The notes below the pieces were generated by a model that searched no databases, was not told the DNA's origin, and saw only the letters and a program-made list of their open reading frames with translations. A DNA stretch of 64,000 bases from Mesorhizobium sp. YC-39. GTDB taxonomy: Bacteria; Pseudomonadota; Alphaproteobacteria; Rhizobiales; Rhizobiaceae. Of this stretch, positions 47,222 through 59,048 are shown piece after piece. The stretch is from assembly GCF_025753795.1 (NCBI RefSeq), contig NZ_JAOWPS010000002.1:1-64000 (forward strand), read 5' to 3'. The position numbers and the translations under genes were made by a program. Position 1 is the stretch's first letter. Each line of letters opens with the position of its first letter.

Positions 47222-48088
47222 TCAAGCTGCCACCGCCCGCCGTGCCAATCCATCCCTGATATACCGCGCGAACTCCTGCGCAGCCGGAGCCGCGCCATGC
47301 TTCGGCAGATGCAGGTTGATCGAAAAATTCGGCAAGGCCGGCAGCCCGGGATCGGACAGAATGTCGAGATCCGCGGGCACGGTGGAGACCAGCCAGGTGG
47401 TGACGGCGAGGTCCGAGCGCACCGTCGCCGTCGTCGCGTCGATATTGCCGTTTTCGAACACGGTGCGCCATTCCAACCCATTCTCGTCGAGCGCCGAAAT
47501 CACCGTCGGGCGGAAAGCACAGGTGTCTGCCACCATCGACACCGGCAACGGACGCTTGGCGCGAGCGACGCCGCCCTTGGCGCCGACCCAGACCAGCCGG
47601 TCGACCAGCAGGCATTCGCCGGCGGACGTGCCGACCCTTTCCTCGATGACGGCAAGGTCGATGGTTCCGGCCGCGAGCGCCGCGGCAAGCTCCGGCGAAG
47701 ACGCGCAGACCAATGAAATTTCCACTTGCGGATAGATCTCGGCATAGGTCTTCAACACCGGCGCCAAAAGGGTGCCGACAAGGTCATAAGGCACGCCGAT
47801 CCGAATCTCGCCCGCGACCGCATTGCCATTCATCTCGGCCCATATCTCGTCATTGAGCGCGAGCAGGCGCTTGGCCTTGCCGAGCAGCCGTTCGCCGGCG
47901 CGCGTCAATCGCAATCCGCGCCGGTCGCGCTCGAACAAGCCGCAGCCGAGAACCTCCTCCAGCCGCTTGATCTGCTGGCTCACCGCCCCTTGCGTCAGGT
48001 GCAACGCGTTCGCCGCCGCCGTCATGCTGGCTCTGTCGGCGACGGTGACGAAGGTTCGGATGAGGGCCGTGTCGAAGTTACGGGTCAT
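47222..48088 (-). CDS. LysR-family transcriptional regulator
   Basis: A 288-residue protein: DTALIRTFVTVADRASMTAA and LHLTQGAVSQQIKRLEEVLG in the winged helix, then a substrate-binding effector domain (GEIRIGVPYDLVG onward). Divergent from a LysE-type exporter, the classic ArgP/LysG-LysE arrangement in which the regulator senses the exported amino acid. The true start is the ATG at 48088; longer frames run into the exporter. Confidence 0.9.
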   Translation of the reverse strand: MTRNFDTALIRTFVTVADRASMTAAANALHLTQGAVSQQIKRLEEVLGCGLFERDRRGLRLTRAGERLLGKAKRLLALNDEIWAEMNGNAVAGEIRIGVPYDLVGTLLAPVLKTYAEIYPQVEISLVCASSPELAAALAAGTIDLAVIEERVGTSAGECLLVDRLVWVGAKGGVARAKRPLPVSMVADTCAFRPTVISALDENGLEWRTVFENGNIDATTATVRSDLAVTTWLVSTVPADLDILSDPGLPALPNFSINLHLPKHGAAPAAQEFARYIRDGLARRAVAA

Positions 48089-48184
48089 GCTGGCATTATA
48101 GATGCTAATGCAAAGCATATCAAACATTGCATTTACTGATGGTCGACAACCTCTAGCATGCCGGTTTTCACAAAGGGATACGGC

Positions 48185-48784
48185 ATGTTTGAGACCATCT
48201 TCCCACTTGTCCTGTTCGCGCTGGTCGCAACCTCCACGCCAGGCATGGCCACGACCTTGTCGACGGCGTCCGGGGCCCAATTTGGCTTTCGCCGCTCGGT
48301 TCCGCTGATGGCCGGAAGTGCGGCCGGTCTGGCCTCGGTGGCGGCCGCCGGCGCTGCCGGCCTCGCCGGCTTGCTGGCTGCCGCTCCGTTCCTGCAATTG
48401 GCGATGAAGATCGCCGGATCGCTCTACCTTGTCTGGCTTGCCGTCAAGATCGGCCGGAGCGGCCCTCCCAATCTCGACATGTCGATGGCAAAGCCCAGCA
48501 GTTTCTTCGGTGGCGCCGGCCTGCAATGGATGAACCCCAAGGGCTGGGCGATGGGGATGGGTGCGGCGGCATCGTTTGCGGCCCTCGCCGATGGACCTCT
48601 TCAGCTGGCGCTTTTGCTCGGCGCGGTCTTCGGCCTTGCCGCGGCACTTTCGCTGTCACTGTGGTGCATGGCCGGCACGCTGCTCGCCCGGCTGCTCAGG
48701 ACCGAGTGGCAGTGGCGGGCGCTCAACATCGCGCTCGGCCTGCTGCTGGCCGCCTCGATCATCCCGATGTGGCGGCCAGCGTAG
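48185..48784 (+). CDS. LysE-family amino-acid exporter
   Basis: A 199-residue membrane protein with about six helices. The N-terminus MFETIFPLVLFALVATSTPG is followed by the Gly-rich STASGAQFGFRRSVP loop and, near residue 120, GLQWMNPKGWAMGMG, the conserved NPK motif of LysE/RhtB exporters. AAGGGA precedes the ATG at 48185. Likely controlled by the divergent LysR. Confidence 0.88.
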   Translation: MFETIFPLVLFALVATSTPGMATTLSTASGAQFGFRRSVPLMAGSAAGLASVAAAGAAGLAGLLAAAPFLQLAMKIAGSLYLVWLAVKIGRSGPPNLDMSMAKPSSFFGGAGLQWMNPKGWAMGMGAAASFAALADGPLQLALLLGAVFGLAAALSLSLWCMAGTLLARLLRTEWQWRALNIALGLLLAASIIPMWRPA

Positions 48785-48786
48785 GA

Positions 48787-48836
48787 CATGCATGATCCCG
48801 AAAAGTGGGTCGGGTTTTCGGAAAAGATCATGCTCA
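48787..48836. repeat. Short palindromic intergenic repeat
   Basis: CATGCATGATCCCGAAAAGTGG through CCGGGTTTTCGGAAAAGATCATG forms an imperfect hairpin between the LysE and SDR genes. Same family as 32181-32227; the GATCATG ... CATGATC ends are typical of dispersed rhizobial repeats. Confidence 0.75.
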
Positions 48837-48846
48837 AACAAGGTGA

Positions 48847-49638
48847 TCAGGCGGCGTAGCGTGCCGCCGGCTTGTCGGCATGCAGGCTGCCGTAGAAGGC
48901 TTGCCGGGCACCCAGGAATATGTCGAGCTTGCCCGCATCGGCAAGCGCCGGCACAGTGACGGCTTCGCCCTTGGCCAGGCCGACAAGTGCCGCATCGACC
49001 ATGTCGTCAGCGGTCATGATGATTTCCTTCGGGAGGCTGTCGATGTCACTGCCGGCAAGTTCCCAGAAATCTGTGCGGGTGGCACCCGGCAGCACCGCCT
49101 GCACCTTCACATTGGTGCCCGCGACTTCGCGGTGCAGGGCCTCGGTGAAGTTGACGACATACGCCTTGGTGCCGCTGTAGATGCCGCCGAACGAAGTCTC
49201 ATAGGCGAGTACCGAGGCGATGTTGACGATCGCGCCATGGTTGCGCGCGAGCAGTCCCGGCAACACGGCGCGCGTCAGCCTCGTCAGCGCCACGACATTG
49301 ACCTTGATCATGCGTTCGGCCGCGTCGGCGTCGGCCGTTGCCACCACCTGCTGGCCGCCAAGGCCGGCATTGTTGACCAGCAGCGTCACGCTGTCGTCCG
49401 CCGCGATCGCCTGTTCGACGCGGCGCACATCATCGTCATTGGACAGATCGGCGGTGATCACGCTGACCTTGCGGCTGTAGGCATAGCGCAGCTTCTCAGC
49501 CAGTTCCTCGAGCCGGTCGGCACGTCGCGCCACCAGCACGAGATCATAGCCCTGCCCTGCCAGCCGGTCCGCATAGACCGCGCCGATGCCCGATGAGGCG
49601 CCGGTGACCACCGCCGTGCCCTTGTTCTGATTGCTCAT
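48847..49638 (-). CDS. SDR family NAD(P)-dependent oxidoreductase
   Basis: A 263-residue classical short-chain dehydrogenase: TGASSGIGAVYADRLAGQGY (cofactor loop), DLSNDDDV, LLVNNAGLGGQ, the catalytic Ser in NIASVLAYE and Tyr/Lys in IYSGTKAYVVNFT. The substrate is unknown. Start at 49638 gives the family N-terminus. It is divergent from a MarR regulator across a perfect 14-bp inverted repeat and is the likely target. Confidence 0.92.
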   Translation of the reverse strand: MSNQNKGTAVVTGASSGIGAVYADRLAGQGYDLVLVARRADRLEELAEKLRYAYSRKVSVITADLSNDDDVRRVEQAIAADDSVTLLVNNAGLGGQQVVATADADAAERMIKVNVVALTRLTRAVLPGLLARNHGAIVNIASVLAYETSFGGIYSGTKAYVVNFTEALHREVAGTNVKVQAVLPGATRTDFWELAGSDIDSLPKEIIMTADDMVDAALVGLAKGEAVTVPALADAGKLDIFLGARQAFYGSLHADKPAARYAA

Positions 49639-49721
49639 TGTCCTGATCCTTCTGTTTTCGACTCTGGCCCTAAACGCGGCGGGCAACGCCCCCGCCTGTC
49701 TTAAAGCCACCAGACTCCATT

Positions 49722-49764
49722 TAGTGGCATATACCACTTTCTTCGAAATAGGTATATGCCACTA
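49722..49764. promoter_or_regulatory. Perfect inverted-repeat operator between SDR and MarR genes
   Basis: TAGTGGCATATACC at 49722-49735 and its exact complement at 49751-49764. Each half contains its own short palindromic TGGCATATACCA, so two MarR dimers could bind. Covers the promoter region of both divergent genes. Confidence 0.85.
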
Positions 49765-49839
49765 TCTTGTCAATCGGACTGTCGAAGATTATTTCAGGGC
49801 GGAATGAGCGAACGCCGTTCGCCTCCAAGGAAGCACGCC

Positions 49840-50304
49840 ATGACCCAAGCCGCCCTGCCCGGCCTGACCCTTTGCAACAACGCCTCGCTGCGCCGAGCGA
49901 CACGAAAGCTCGGCCAGTTCTATGACGATATGATTGCCCCTTCCGGTCTGAAGGCCACGCAGCAGGGCCTGCTCTATCAGATCCATATCGGCGACGAGCC
50001 GGCGATGAGCGCCATTGCCGCTGCCTTGATCATGGACCTGTCGGCGCTCGGCCATACGTTGAAGCCGCTGATCCGCGACGGCTATGTCGAAACCTTCGCT
50101 GATCCAGACGACCGCCGCATCAAGCGTGTGCGGCTGACGCCGCAAGGCCTGGTCAAGCTCGATGAAGCCATGAAATTATGGAGCCTCGCCCAACAGCGTT
50201 TCGAGGCGATGGTCGGCAAGGACGAGGCGGCAAGGCTGCGCGCGGCGTTGGATGACATCGCCGCGCTGGATTTTGACAAGCCGTTTGCCGCTCCTTCGAG
50301 GTGA
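49840..50304 (+). CDS. MarR-family transcriptional regulator
   Basis: A 154-residue protein with a MarR winged helix (LYQIHIGDEPAMSAIAAALI, then DLSALGHTLKPLIRDGYV, and the wing DPDDRRIKRVRLTPQG). Start MTQAALPGLTLCN at 49840 follows AAGGAAG with seven bases of spacing. It should repress itself and the divergent SDR gene, relieved by an unknown ligand; Cys14 could make it redox-sensitive (inference). Confidence 0.9.
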   Translation: MTQAALPGLTLCNNASLRRATRKLGQFYDDMIAPSGLKATQQGLLYQIHIGDEPAMSAIAAALIMDLSALGHTLKPLIRDGYVETFADPDDRRIKRVRLTPQGLVKLDEAMKLWSLAQQRFEAMVGKDEAARLRAALDDIAALDFDKPFAAPSR

Positions 50305-50338
50305 AGAAGCGGCCGGCAACCGGTCTCTACGGGCAGAA

Positions 50339-51517
50339 TTACTCCGCCGGCATCGCGACCGGGCGGGCCAGCGCCCGTCCGGCAAGCACCACGCCCAGCC
50401 CGACGACCGGGAATATGGCTGCCACGAGCCCGAGATCGGCCGGCGCGCCGTAGCGCAGCACGGCACCGCCGACGACCGCGCCAAGTGCCACGCCGAGATA
50501 GAGCGCCGAGGCGTTCAGCGACAGCACGATCGGGGCGGCGTCTGGCGCCAGCTTGATGATGCGGCTGGCCTGCGCCGGTGGGAACGCCCAGCCGACAATG
50601 CCCCACGGCACCATCATGGCCATCAGCGCCGGTCCGGCGATGCTGTGCGGCAGGAAAGTCGGGATCAGCGAAAACGTGGCCAGCATGGCCGCGCTCAACC
50701 CCAGCGACCAGGCGACGGTGCGCGTCGCGCCGAAGCGGTCGGCGGCCTGCCCGCCGGCGATGTTGCCGATGACGGCACCAACACCGAAGGCCAGAAGCAT
50801 GCCGGGCAGCGCCAACGGGCTCAAGCCCCCGCTCTGGATCGCCAGCGGCGCGATGAAGCTGAAGACGGTGAAAGCGCCGACCAGGGCCAATGTCGTCGTC
50901 GCCAGGATCGGCATCACGCCAGGACGCAGTGCCGCCGCCAGCCGCTGCCTTAGCGGCAGCCTGGTGCCGACGATGCCACGCGGCAGCCTGTACCACAGGA
51001 TGGCGCCGGCCAGCGCGCCGAGCCCGGCGATGGCAAAGAAGGTGCCGCGCCAGCCGGCGATGGTCGCGACAAGCGCGCCGAGCGGCGCGCCGGCCGCCAC
51101 CGCCACCGTGGTGCCGCCGACGACGACCGCAATGGCGCGGGCCCGGTGATGATCATCGACCAGCGCCACGGCGGTTCCTTGCGCGGTTGCCGCGAACAGG
51201 CCCGACGACAGCGCCATGACGATGCGCGCGATCAGCAGCAATTCGAACGAGGAACTCAACGCCGCCGCCAGATTGCCGAGCACAAAGAACACCAGCGTCC
51301 ACAGGATGACGCGACGCCGGTCCCATTCGCCGGTCAGCGTCGCCAGGATCGGCGTGCCGACCGCATAGGCGAGCGCAAAGGCGGTGATCAGCGTGCCGGC
51401 CAGCGGAATCGAGATGCCGGCATCGGCGGCGATATCGGGCAGCAGGCTGGAGATGACGAAGCCTTCGGTCGAGATCGTGAACGATCCGAGCGCAAGCCAG
51501 AAGAGGCGCTTGTCCAT
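50339..51517 (-). CDS. MFS transporter, DHA1 type
   Basis: A 392-residue protein with 12 helices, beginning FWLALGSFTISTEGFVISSL; GTPILATLTGEWDRRRVILW carries the motif-A-like loop, and VAAGAPLGALVATIAGWRGT the antiporter motif C. Substrate unknown; this branch includes arabinose and chloramphenicol exporters. Its promoter region carries GTTCAA/TTGAAC repeats. It converges on the MarR gene. Confidence 0.9.
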   Translation of the reverse strand: MDKRLFWLALGSFTISTEGFVISSLLPDIAADAGISIPLAGTLITAFALAYAVGTPILATLTGEWDRRRVILWTLVFFVLGNLAAALSSSFELLLIARIVMALSSGLFAATAQGTAVALVDDHHRARAIAVVVGGTTVAVAAGAPLGALVATIAGWRGTFFAIAGLGALAGAILWYRLPRGIVGTRLPLRQRLAAALRPGVMPILATTTLALVGAFTVFSFIAPLAIQSGGLSPLALPGMLLAFGVGAVIGNIAGGQAADRFGATRTVAWSLGLSAAMLATFSLIPTFLPHSIAGPALMAMMVPWGIVGWAFPPAQASRIIKLAPDAAPIVLSLNASALYLGVALGAVVGGAVLRYGAPADLGLVAAIFPVVGLGVVLAGRALARPVAMPAE

Positions 51518-51530
51518 GGCGGTATCCTTA

Positions 51531-51548
51531 GTTCAAAAGTTATTGAAC
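51531..51548. promoter_or_regulatory. Candidate operator upstream of MFS gene
   Basis: GTTCAA at 51531-51536 and TTGAAC at 51543-51548 form a short palindrome about 14 bases before the MFS start. It overlaps the likely promoter or leader. The regulator is not assigned; ArsR or the nearby MarR are possibilities. Confidence 0.45.
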
Positions 51549-51710
51549 AATTGGACATAACAGGGCATGATGTCAATGAAGCCGTGCACAAATAATCCAG
51601 CCCTGCTGACAGCCCTGTGTCAGGACAGGCCGGAGCAGCATCAAAGCCGGGTGCAGCAGCGAAGGAGGAGATACGTTGAAATCGGCCCCGATTGTGCTTA
51701 ATTCCCGGGC

Positions 51711-52067
51711 ATGACCTTGCCTCATCCCCATGCCGACCAGATCAGCCTGCCGATCGTGCTTGCAGTGCTCGGCGACCCGACCCGGCTCGCCATCGTGCGC
51801 TATCTCGCCAGCAAGGAAGGCGTGCCGCTGAACTGCAGCCAGTTCCTCGATCTCGGCTCCAAGACCAATCTCAGCTACCATCTGGCCAAGTTGCGCGAGG
51901 CCGGCGTCACCCGCGCCGAGGTGGTCGGCACCAGCCGTCTGATCACGCTGCGCCGCGACGATCTCGACGCCCGTTTTCCCGGCCTGCTCGACAGCGTGAT
52001 TGCCGCCGCCGCTGAGGATACCGCGCTGCCCGCGGTCGGTGGCCACGAGGTCGAAATATCAGCCTGA
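51711..52067 (+). CDS. ArsR-family winged-helix regulator
   Basis: A 118-residue protein: LPIVLAVLGDPTRLAIVRYL, then KTNLSYHLAKLREAGVTRA, the ArsR/SmtB helix-turn-helix pattern with a wing from EVVGTSRLITLRRDDLD. No cysteine pair of the metal-sensing type is seen (single Cys40), so it may respond to another signal. It may control the divergent MFS gene. Confidence 0.85.
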   Translation: MTLPHPHADQISLPIVLAVLGDPTRLAIVRYLASKEGVPLNCSQFLDLGSKTNLSYHLAKLREAGVTRAEVVGTSRLITLRRDDLDARFPGLLDSVIAAAAEDTALPAVGGHEVEISA

Positions 52068-52153
52068 GTGTGACGTCGTAAGCTTGCAGGACCCAGGCCC
52101 TGCAAAGTACGCCCTTCCCTGCCAGCCCATTCGTCAACTCACGGAGCTTCCTG

Positions 52154-52912
52154 ATGCGCATTGCCGTCCTCGCCGATATCCACGGCAACGTCCTGGCGCT
52201 GGATGCCGTGCTCGACGATCTCAAGCAGCGCGGCGGCGCCGACTTAATCGTCAATCTCGGCGATTGCGTTTCCGGTCCGCTGTGGCCGCGCGAAACCATG
52301 GAGCGGCTGGAAGCACTCAACCTGCCGACGGTGCGTGGCAACCACGACCGCCGCGTCGCCGTCGACCCGGCCGACGACCAGATGTGGCCTTCGGACCGCT
52401 ACGCGCAGGAGCGGCTGACGGCGGCGCAGCGCGAGGCGCTGTTTGCCCTGCCTCTTACGCTGGAGGTCGCGCCCGGCGTCATAGCCTTCCATGCCCGTCC
52501 CGACCATGACGAAAAATACCTGGCCGACGCGATCTCGGATGGCCAGCTCGTGCGCGCGCCGCTGGCCGCCATCAAGCGACGGCTGAAGGGGCTCGACCCC
52601 TCTTGCCGCATCGTGCTGTGCGGCCACAGCCATCGCAACGAGCTGATCCGCATTCCCGACGGTCCCGTCATCTTCAACCCCGGCAGCATCGGCTGCCCCG
52701 CCTATGACGACGATACGCCGCCGGCGCATGTTTCCGAGCAAGGCTCCCAGCATGCGCGCTACGGCATCATCGAACTCGGCCAACCGGGCCGTTCCGACCG
52801 TTTCGATTCCATCGCCGTCGACTACGACCACGAGGCGGCAGCGCTGCAAGCCGAACAGGCGGGACGGCCAGAATGGGCGCACGCGCTGCGCACCGGGTTT
52901 ATGCCAGGCTGA
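52154..52912 (+). CDS. Metallophosphoesterase family protein (YfcE/MJ0936-like)
   Basis: A 252-residue calcineurin-like phosphoesterase. The metal motifs are complete: ADIHGN near residue 8, NLGDCVSGP near 35, GNHDRR near 61, and CGHSHRNE near 160, with NPGSIGCP after it. It hydrolyses a phosphodiester or phosphomonoester; the substrate is unknown. The stop codon lies in the first unit of a downstream tandem repeat. Confidence 0.9.
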   Translation: MRIAVLADIHGNVLALDAVLDDLKQRGGADLIVNLGDCVSGPLWPRETMERLEALNLPTVRGNHDRRVAVDPADDQMWPSDRYAQERLTAAQREALFALPLTLEVAPGVIAFHARPDHDEKYLADAISDGQLVRAPLAAIKRRLKGLDPSCRIVLCGHSHRNELIRIPDGPVIFNPGSIGCPAYDDDTPPAHVSEQGSQHARYGIIELGQPGRSDRFDSIAVDYDHEAAALQAEQAGRPEWAHALRTGFMPG

Positions 52913-53005
52913 GCGAAGCTCATGCCCCAGGTTGAACGAGGAACGAGTTCATACCCCAGGCTGAGCGCAACTCATACCCCCAGGCTGAGCCTGCCCATAC
53001 CCCCA
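52904..53005 (+). repeat. Four imperfect direct repeats after the metallophosphoesterase gene
   Basis: Units of 22-29 bases with the core CCAGGCTGAGCG...CTCATACCC recur four times from 52904. The first unit contains the last codons and stop of the phosphoesterase gene; a second unit has diverged (GGTTGAACGAGG). Purine/pyrimidine patterns suggest expansion by slippage. Confidence 0.75.
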
Positions 53006-53148
53006 CTGAACTAGGTCAGTTTGCTCATGCCGAGGCCATATTTTCCGACTTACATGGCGCCATGTCGTCCCTTATAAATCGCTCGGCATGCGGCAGCACT
53101 TCCGTGCCTGGCCGCGCCTTCCATAATACAATCGCCCACGGCCAGGTG

Positions 53149-54069
53149 ATGAGGCGCAAACCTACGCTCCCAACGATACTGCTGCTTGCCGCGCTTTTGA
53201 TGGCGATGCAGCAGATGGCGCTGCCGGCCAGGGCACAGGAGGCGCAAATCGTCTCCGTCGTCATGGGCCTCGCTCCCGATGACCTCTTGAACATCCGCGC
53301 CAAACCCTCGCCAGGCGGCAAGGTCCAGACGCGCTTGCCCAATGGGTCGAGCCTGAACAATCTCGGCTGCAACGATGTCAACGGCCATCAATGGTGCAAG
53401 GTCGCGGACATCGACAACCCGCAAAATACCGGATGGGCTCCCGCGCGTTACCTCACTCCAATCAATCCACAGCCAGTCGCTGAAATGGAAACGACCGGTG
53501 AAAGCGTGGCCTGGGCCGGAGCTGCGAACCCTGCGATGTCGGCCGCGCCGCTGCCCGACCTGACGCAACGTCTGGGCGGCGCCAATGCCGACGCCCCGCC
53601 GACGCCCGCCGAGGCAATCGGCAAGGCCGCCATCGAGGATGCCTACCGGCTGGCACTCGCCGCCGATGGGGATCCGCCGGCCGGCGACCCGGATGGGCAG
53701 GCGGCGCAGGCCGTGCAGAATCTCGCGGCCAATACGGCCCCTCCGGCCGACGCACAAACCGTTGCGCGGCTGCAGCCACCGGGGCCGCCAGCCGCTGGCG
53801 CCAGAAACAGGATTCCCTGCGCGCGTTATGTCGGCCAGCCGATGACCAGTTGCGAAGTGAGCATCTCGCGCCAGGGCGACAGCAAGGCCGCCGTCACCGT
53901 AACCTGGCCCGATGGCGGCACGCGCGTCATCAGCTTCGCCGCCGGCCTGCCGGCCAGCGCCGATGCATCAGGCGAGTTCCGCTTCACCCGCGAGGGCACG
54001 CTGAACATGATCCGCGTCGGCGTGTCCGAACGCTTCGAGATTACCGATGCGGTGGCGACCGGGGGTTAG
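53149..54069 (+). CDS. Secreted SH3b-domain protein
   Basis: A 306-residue protein with a basic start and signal peptide (LPTILLLAALLMAMQQMALP, cleaved near ARAQ). A bacterial SH3 domain follows (VVMGLAPDDLLNIRAKPSPG to WAPARYLTP, about residues 36-105), then an Ala/Pro-rich linker and a C-terminal beta-rich part with CARYVGQPMTSCEVSI (two cysteines). SH3b domains bind cell-wall or other ligands. Role unknown. The ATG at 53149 is preferred; an in-frame ATG at 53062 lacks a signal-peptide context. Confidence 0.75.
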   Translation: MRRKPTLPTILLLAALLMAMQQMALPARAQEAQIVSVVMGLAPDDLLNIRAKPSPGGKVQTRLPNGSSLNNLGCNDVNGHQWCKVADIDNPQNTGWAPARYLTPINPQPVAEMETTGESVAWAGAANPAMSAAPLPDLTQRLGGANADAPPTPAEAIGKAAIEDAYRLALAADGDPPAGDPDGQAAQAVQNLAANTAPPADAQTVARLQPPGPPAAGARNRIPCARYVGQPMTSCEVSISRQGDSKAAVTVTWPDGGTRVISFAAGLPASADASGEFRFTREGTLNMIRVGVSERFEITDAVATGG

Positions 54070-54071
54070 GT

Positions 54072-54144
54072 GTTAGGCAGTAGGGAATAGGCAGTAGGCG
54101 CTTAAACCTCCAATCCCCTACTGCCTACTGCCCTACTGCCTAAT
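54072..54144. repeat. Imperfect long hairpin of TAGGCAGTAGG units
   Basis: The left arm (54073-54098) repeats TAGGCAGTAGG with GGAATAGGC between; the right arm (about 54117-54143) is its near-complement made of CCTACTGCC units. The two arms give a long stem between the SH3 gene and carB. Arms built of short repeated units suggest slippage; it could stop transcription from the SH3 gene. Confidence 0.75.
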
Positions 54145-54285
54145 CCCTCATTTTAGGGGGTTACATCCTCCAAAACTCTTCCCTATAAGGCCCTCCTAGC
54201 CTGATACCAGAATCGCGAGCACAACCGGCCGGGTCTTCCCGTCCCGGCTTTTCGTGCAAGCCGCCCGCCGACGGAACTCTTAAAC

Positions 54286-57789
<3,504 letters not shown>

Positions 57790-57796
57790 GCCATTA

Positions 57797-57892
57797 GCTT
57801 TCTTCTCCCCGTCCCTGTACGGGGAGAAGATGCTGGCTGGCAGATGAGGGGCAGCAGTTACCCAGACTCATGCAGCAGTTACCCAGACTCAT
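57797..57892. repeat. Dispersed repeat plus 21-bp perfect tandem duplication
   Basis: 57797-57850 contains CTTCTCCCCGT...ACGGGGAGAAG and GATGAGGGGCA, a widespread rhizobial intergenic unit with a hairpin. It is followed by two exact copies of GCAGCAGTTACCCAGACTCAT at 57851-57871 and 57872-57892; the second copy covers the last codons and stop of the DUF4238 gene. Confidence 0.85.
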
Positions 57893-58838
57893 GTTGAGCT
57901 GGAATTGGCAACTCGCGTAGAAGTTTTAAGACCTCATCGGAACGCGACCTTTGCAACACCCTCATGCGCTCGATGAGCGAAGGAACTTGAGCCTCTCCCA
58001 TACGATTTTGGACGAAACGGCTTTGGCTATCAGACCTGCCGTAGACGAACTTGTCGGCAGCACCGACAACAGCAGCGTTTGTGCCGCTAACCAGCTTGTC
58101 CTCGCCCATACTCTTAATTCTTTCGATAAGCGTTCGGTCGTTGACCCCAATGAACATTCTTCGCGGCCCGATTGGCACTATAACATGCGAATCTGTTTGC
58201 CCCAGGACGTTCGTATAGATTACCGGCCGATCCGAAGTCAGTAACTCGTGGGCAGCTCTATCCACTGTCAACACCGACCATTCCATTGCGGCCAACCCAG
58301 ATATCAATCTTTGGTTGGACATCAATCTTTTTGCATGCGTGATTACACGAGGCGCAGCTTTCGCCAGCAATTCTTCAGTCATTTGTTCGAAGGTTCGAAC
58401 CTCATTTTCGGGTTTGAGTGCCTGAAATATACTCTCAAAACCTGGGACAATCGTCGAAAATAACTCCGTGATGCTTTCGTGCAGCGTTTTAATATCGGAA
58501 GGCATTCGCGACAAAAGCGTGGCAAGGAACCCCGCCCAGGCGAGCCGTTGCGTCGTTGAGAATTCTCCACCGTCAAGCATAGTATTAAGCGCATCAGCAG
58601 CCCTGCTATCGATTGGAGATAGAAACTCGCGCTCCATCTCGTGCGCTACTTCGTCGGGCAGACCTTGAATGGCGTAAAGCCTCGATATGTAACCAGTGCC
58701 CTCGGGGTGAACTCGCTTAGGCTTCACTTCATTGCCGAAAGGCTTACTGAATTCGACAAGCCGACCATCAGTTTGAGCCCAGCGCTTCAAGTAGAAAACT
58801 GGCAAGAAATGATGCTTGATCGGTTGACCTGCTCGCAT
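57879..58838 (-). CDS. DUF4238 domain protein
   Basis: A 319-residue protein beginning RAGQPIKHHFLPVFYLKRWA, the characteristic DUF4238 N-terminus (HHxxPxFYLxxW), followed by a mostly helical body and VDRAAHELLTSDRPVIY. The family is found scattered on accessory DNA and has no established function. GC is visibly lower than in carB, and the stop lies inside a duplicated 21-base unit. Divergent from the KAP-like NTPase gene, 210 bases apart, which makes a functional pair possible. Confidence 0.85.
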   Translation of the reverse strand: MRAGQPIKHHFLPVFYLKRWAQTDGRLVEFSKPFGNEVKPKRVHPEGTGYISRLYAIQGLPDEVAHEMEREFLSPIDSRAADALNTMLDGGEFSTTQRLAWAGFLATLLSRMPSDIKTLHESITELFSTIVPGFESIFQALKPENEVRTFEQMTEELLAKAAPRVITHAKRLMSNQRLISGLAAMEWSVLTVDRAAHELLTSDRPVIYTNVLGQTDSHVIVPIGPRRMFIGVNDRTLIERIKSMGEDKLVSGTNAAVVGAADKFVYGRSDSQSRFVQNRMGEAQVPSLIERMRVLQRSRSDEVLKLLRELPIPAQHESG

Positions 58839-59048
58839 TCTTGTTAGCTCTAGAAATCTGTGAATTAAAAGAGGATCAACCGCAAAGGACGCCAGTATCT
58901 GCGCATAGAACTCCCATTAGCACAACCGTATCTGTCCCACTCCTCCGCTACGTGTATGACCGTTTGAATCGCGGCGCTAAATCAAACAGGGAAGTGACAC
59001 ACGCAAGATTCCAATTACGCTGATACTTTGAGTCTGAGGGTCGCTCGC

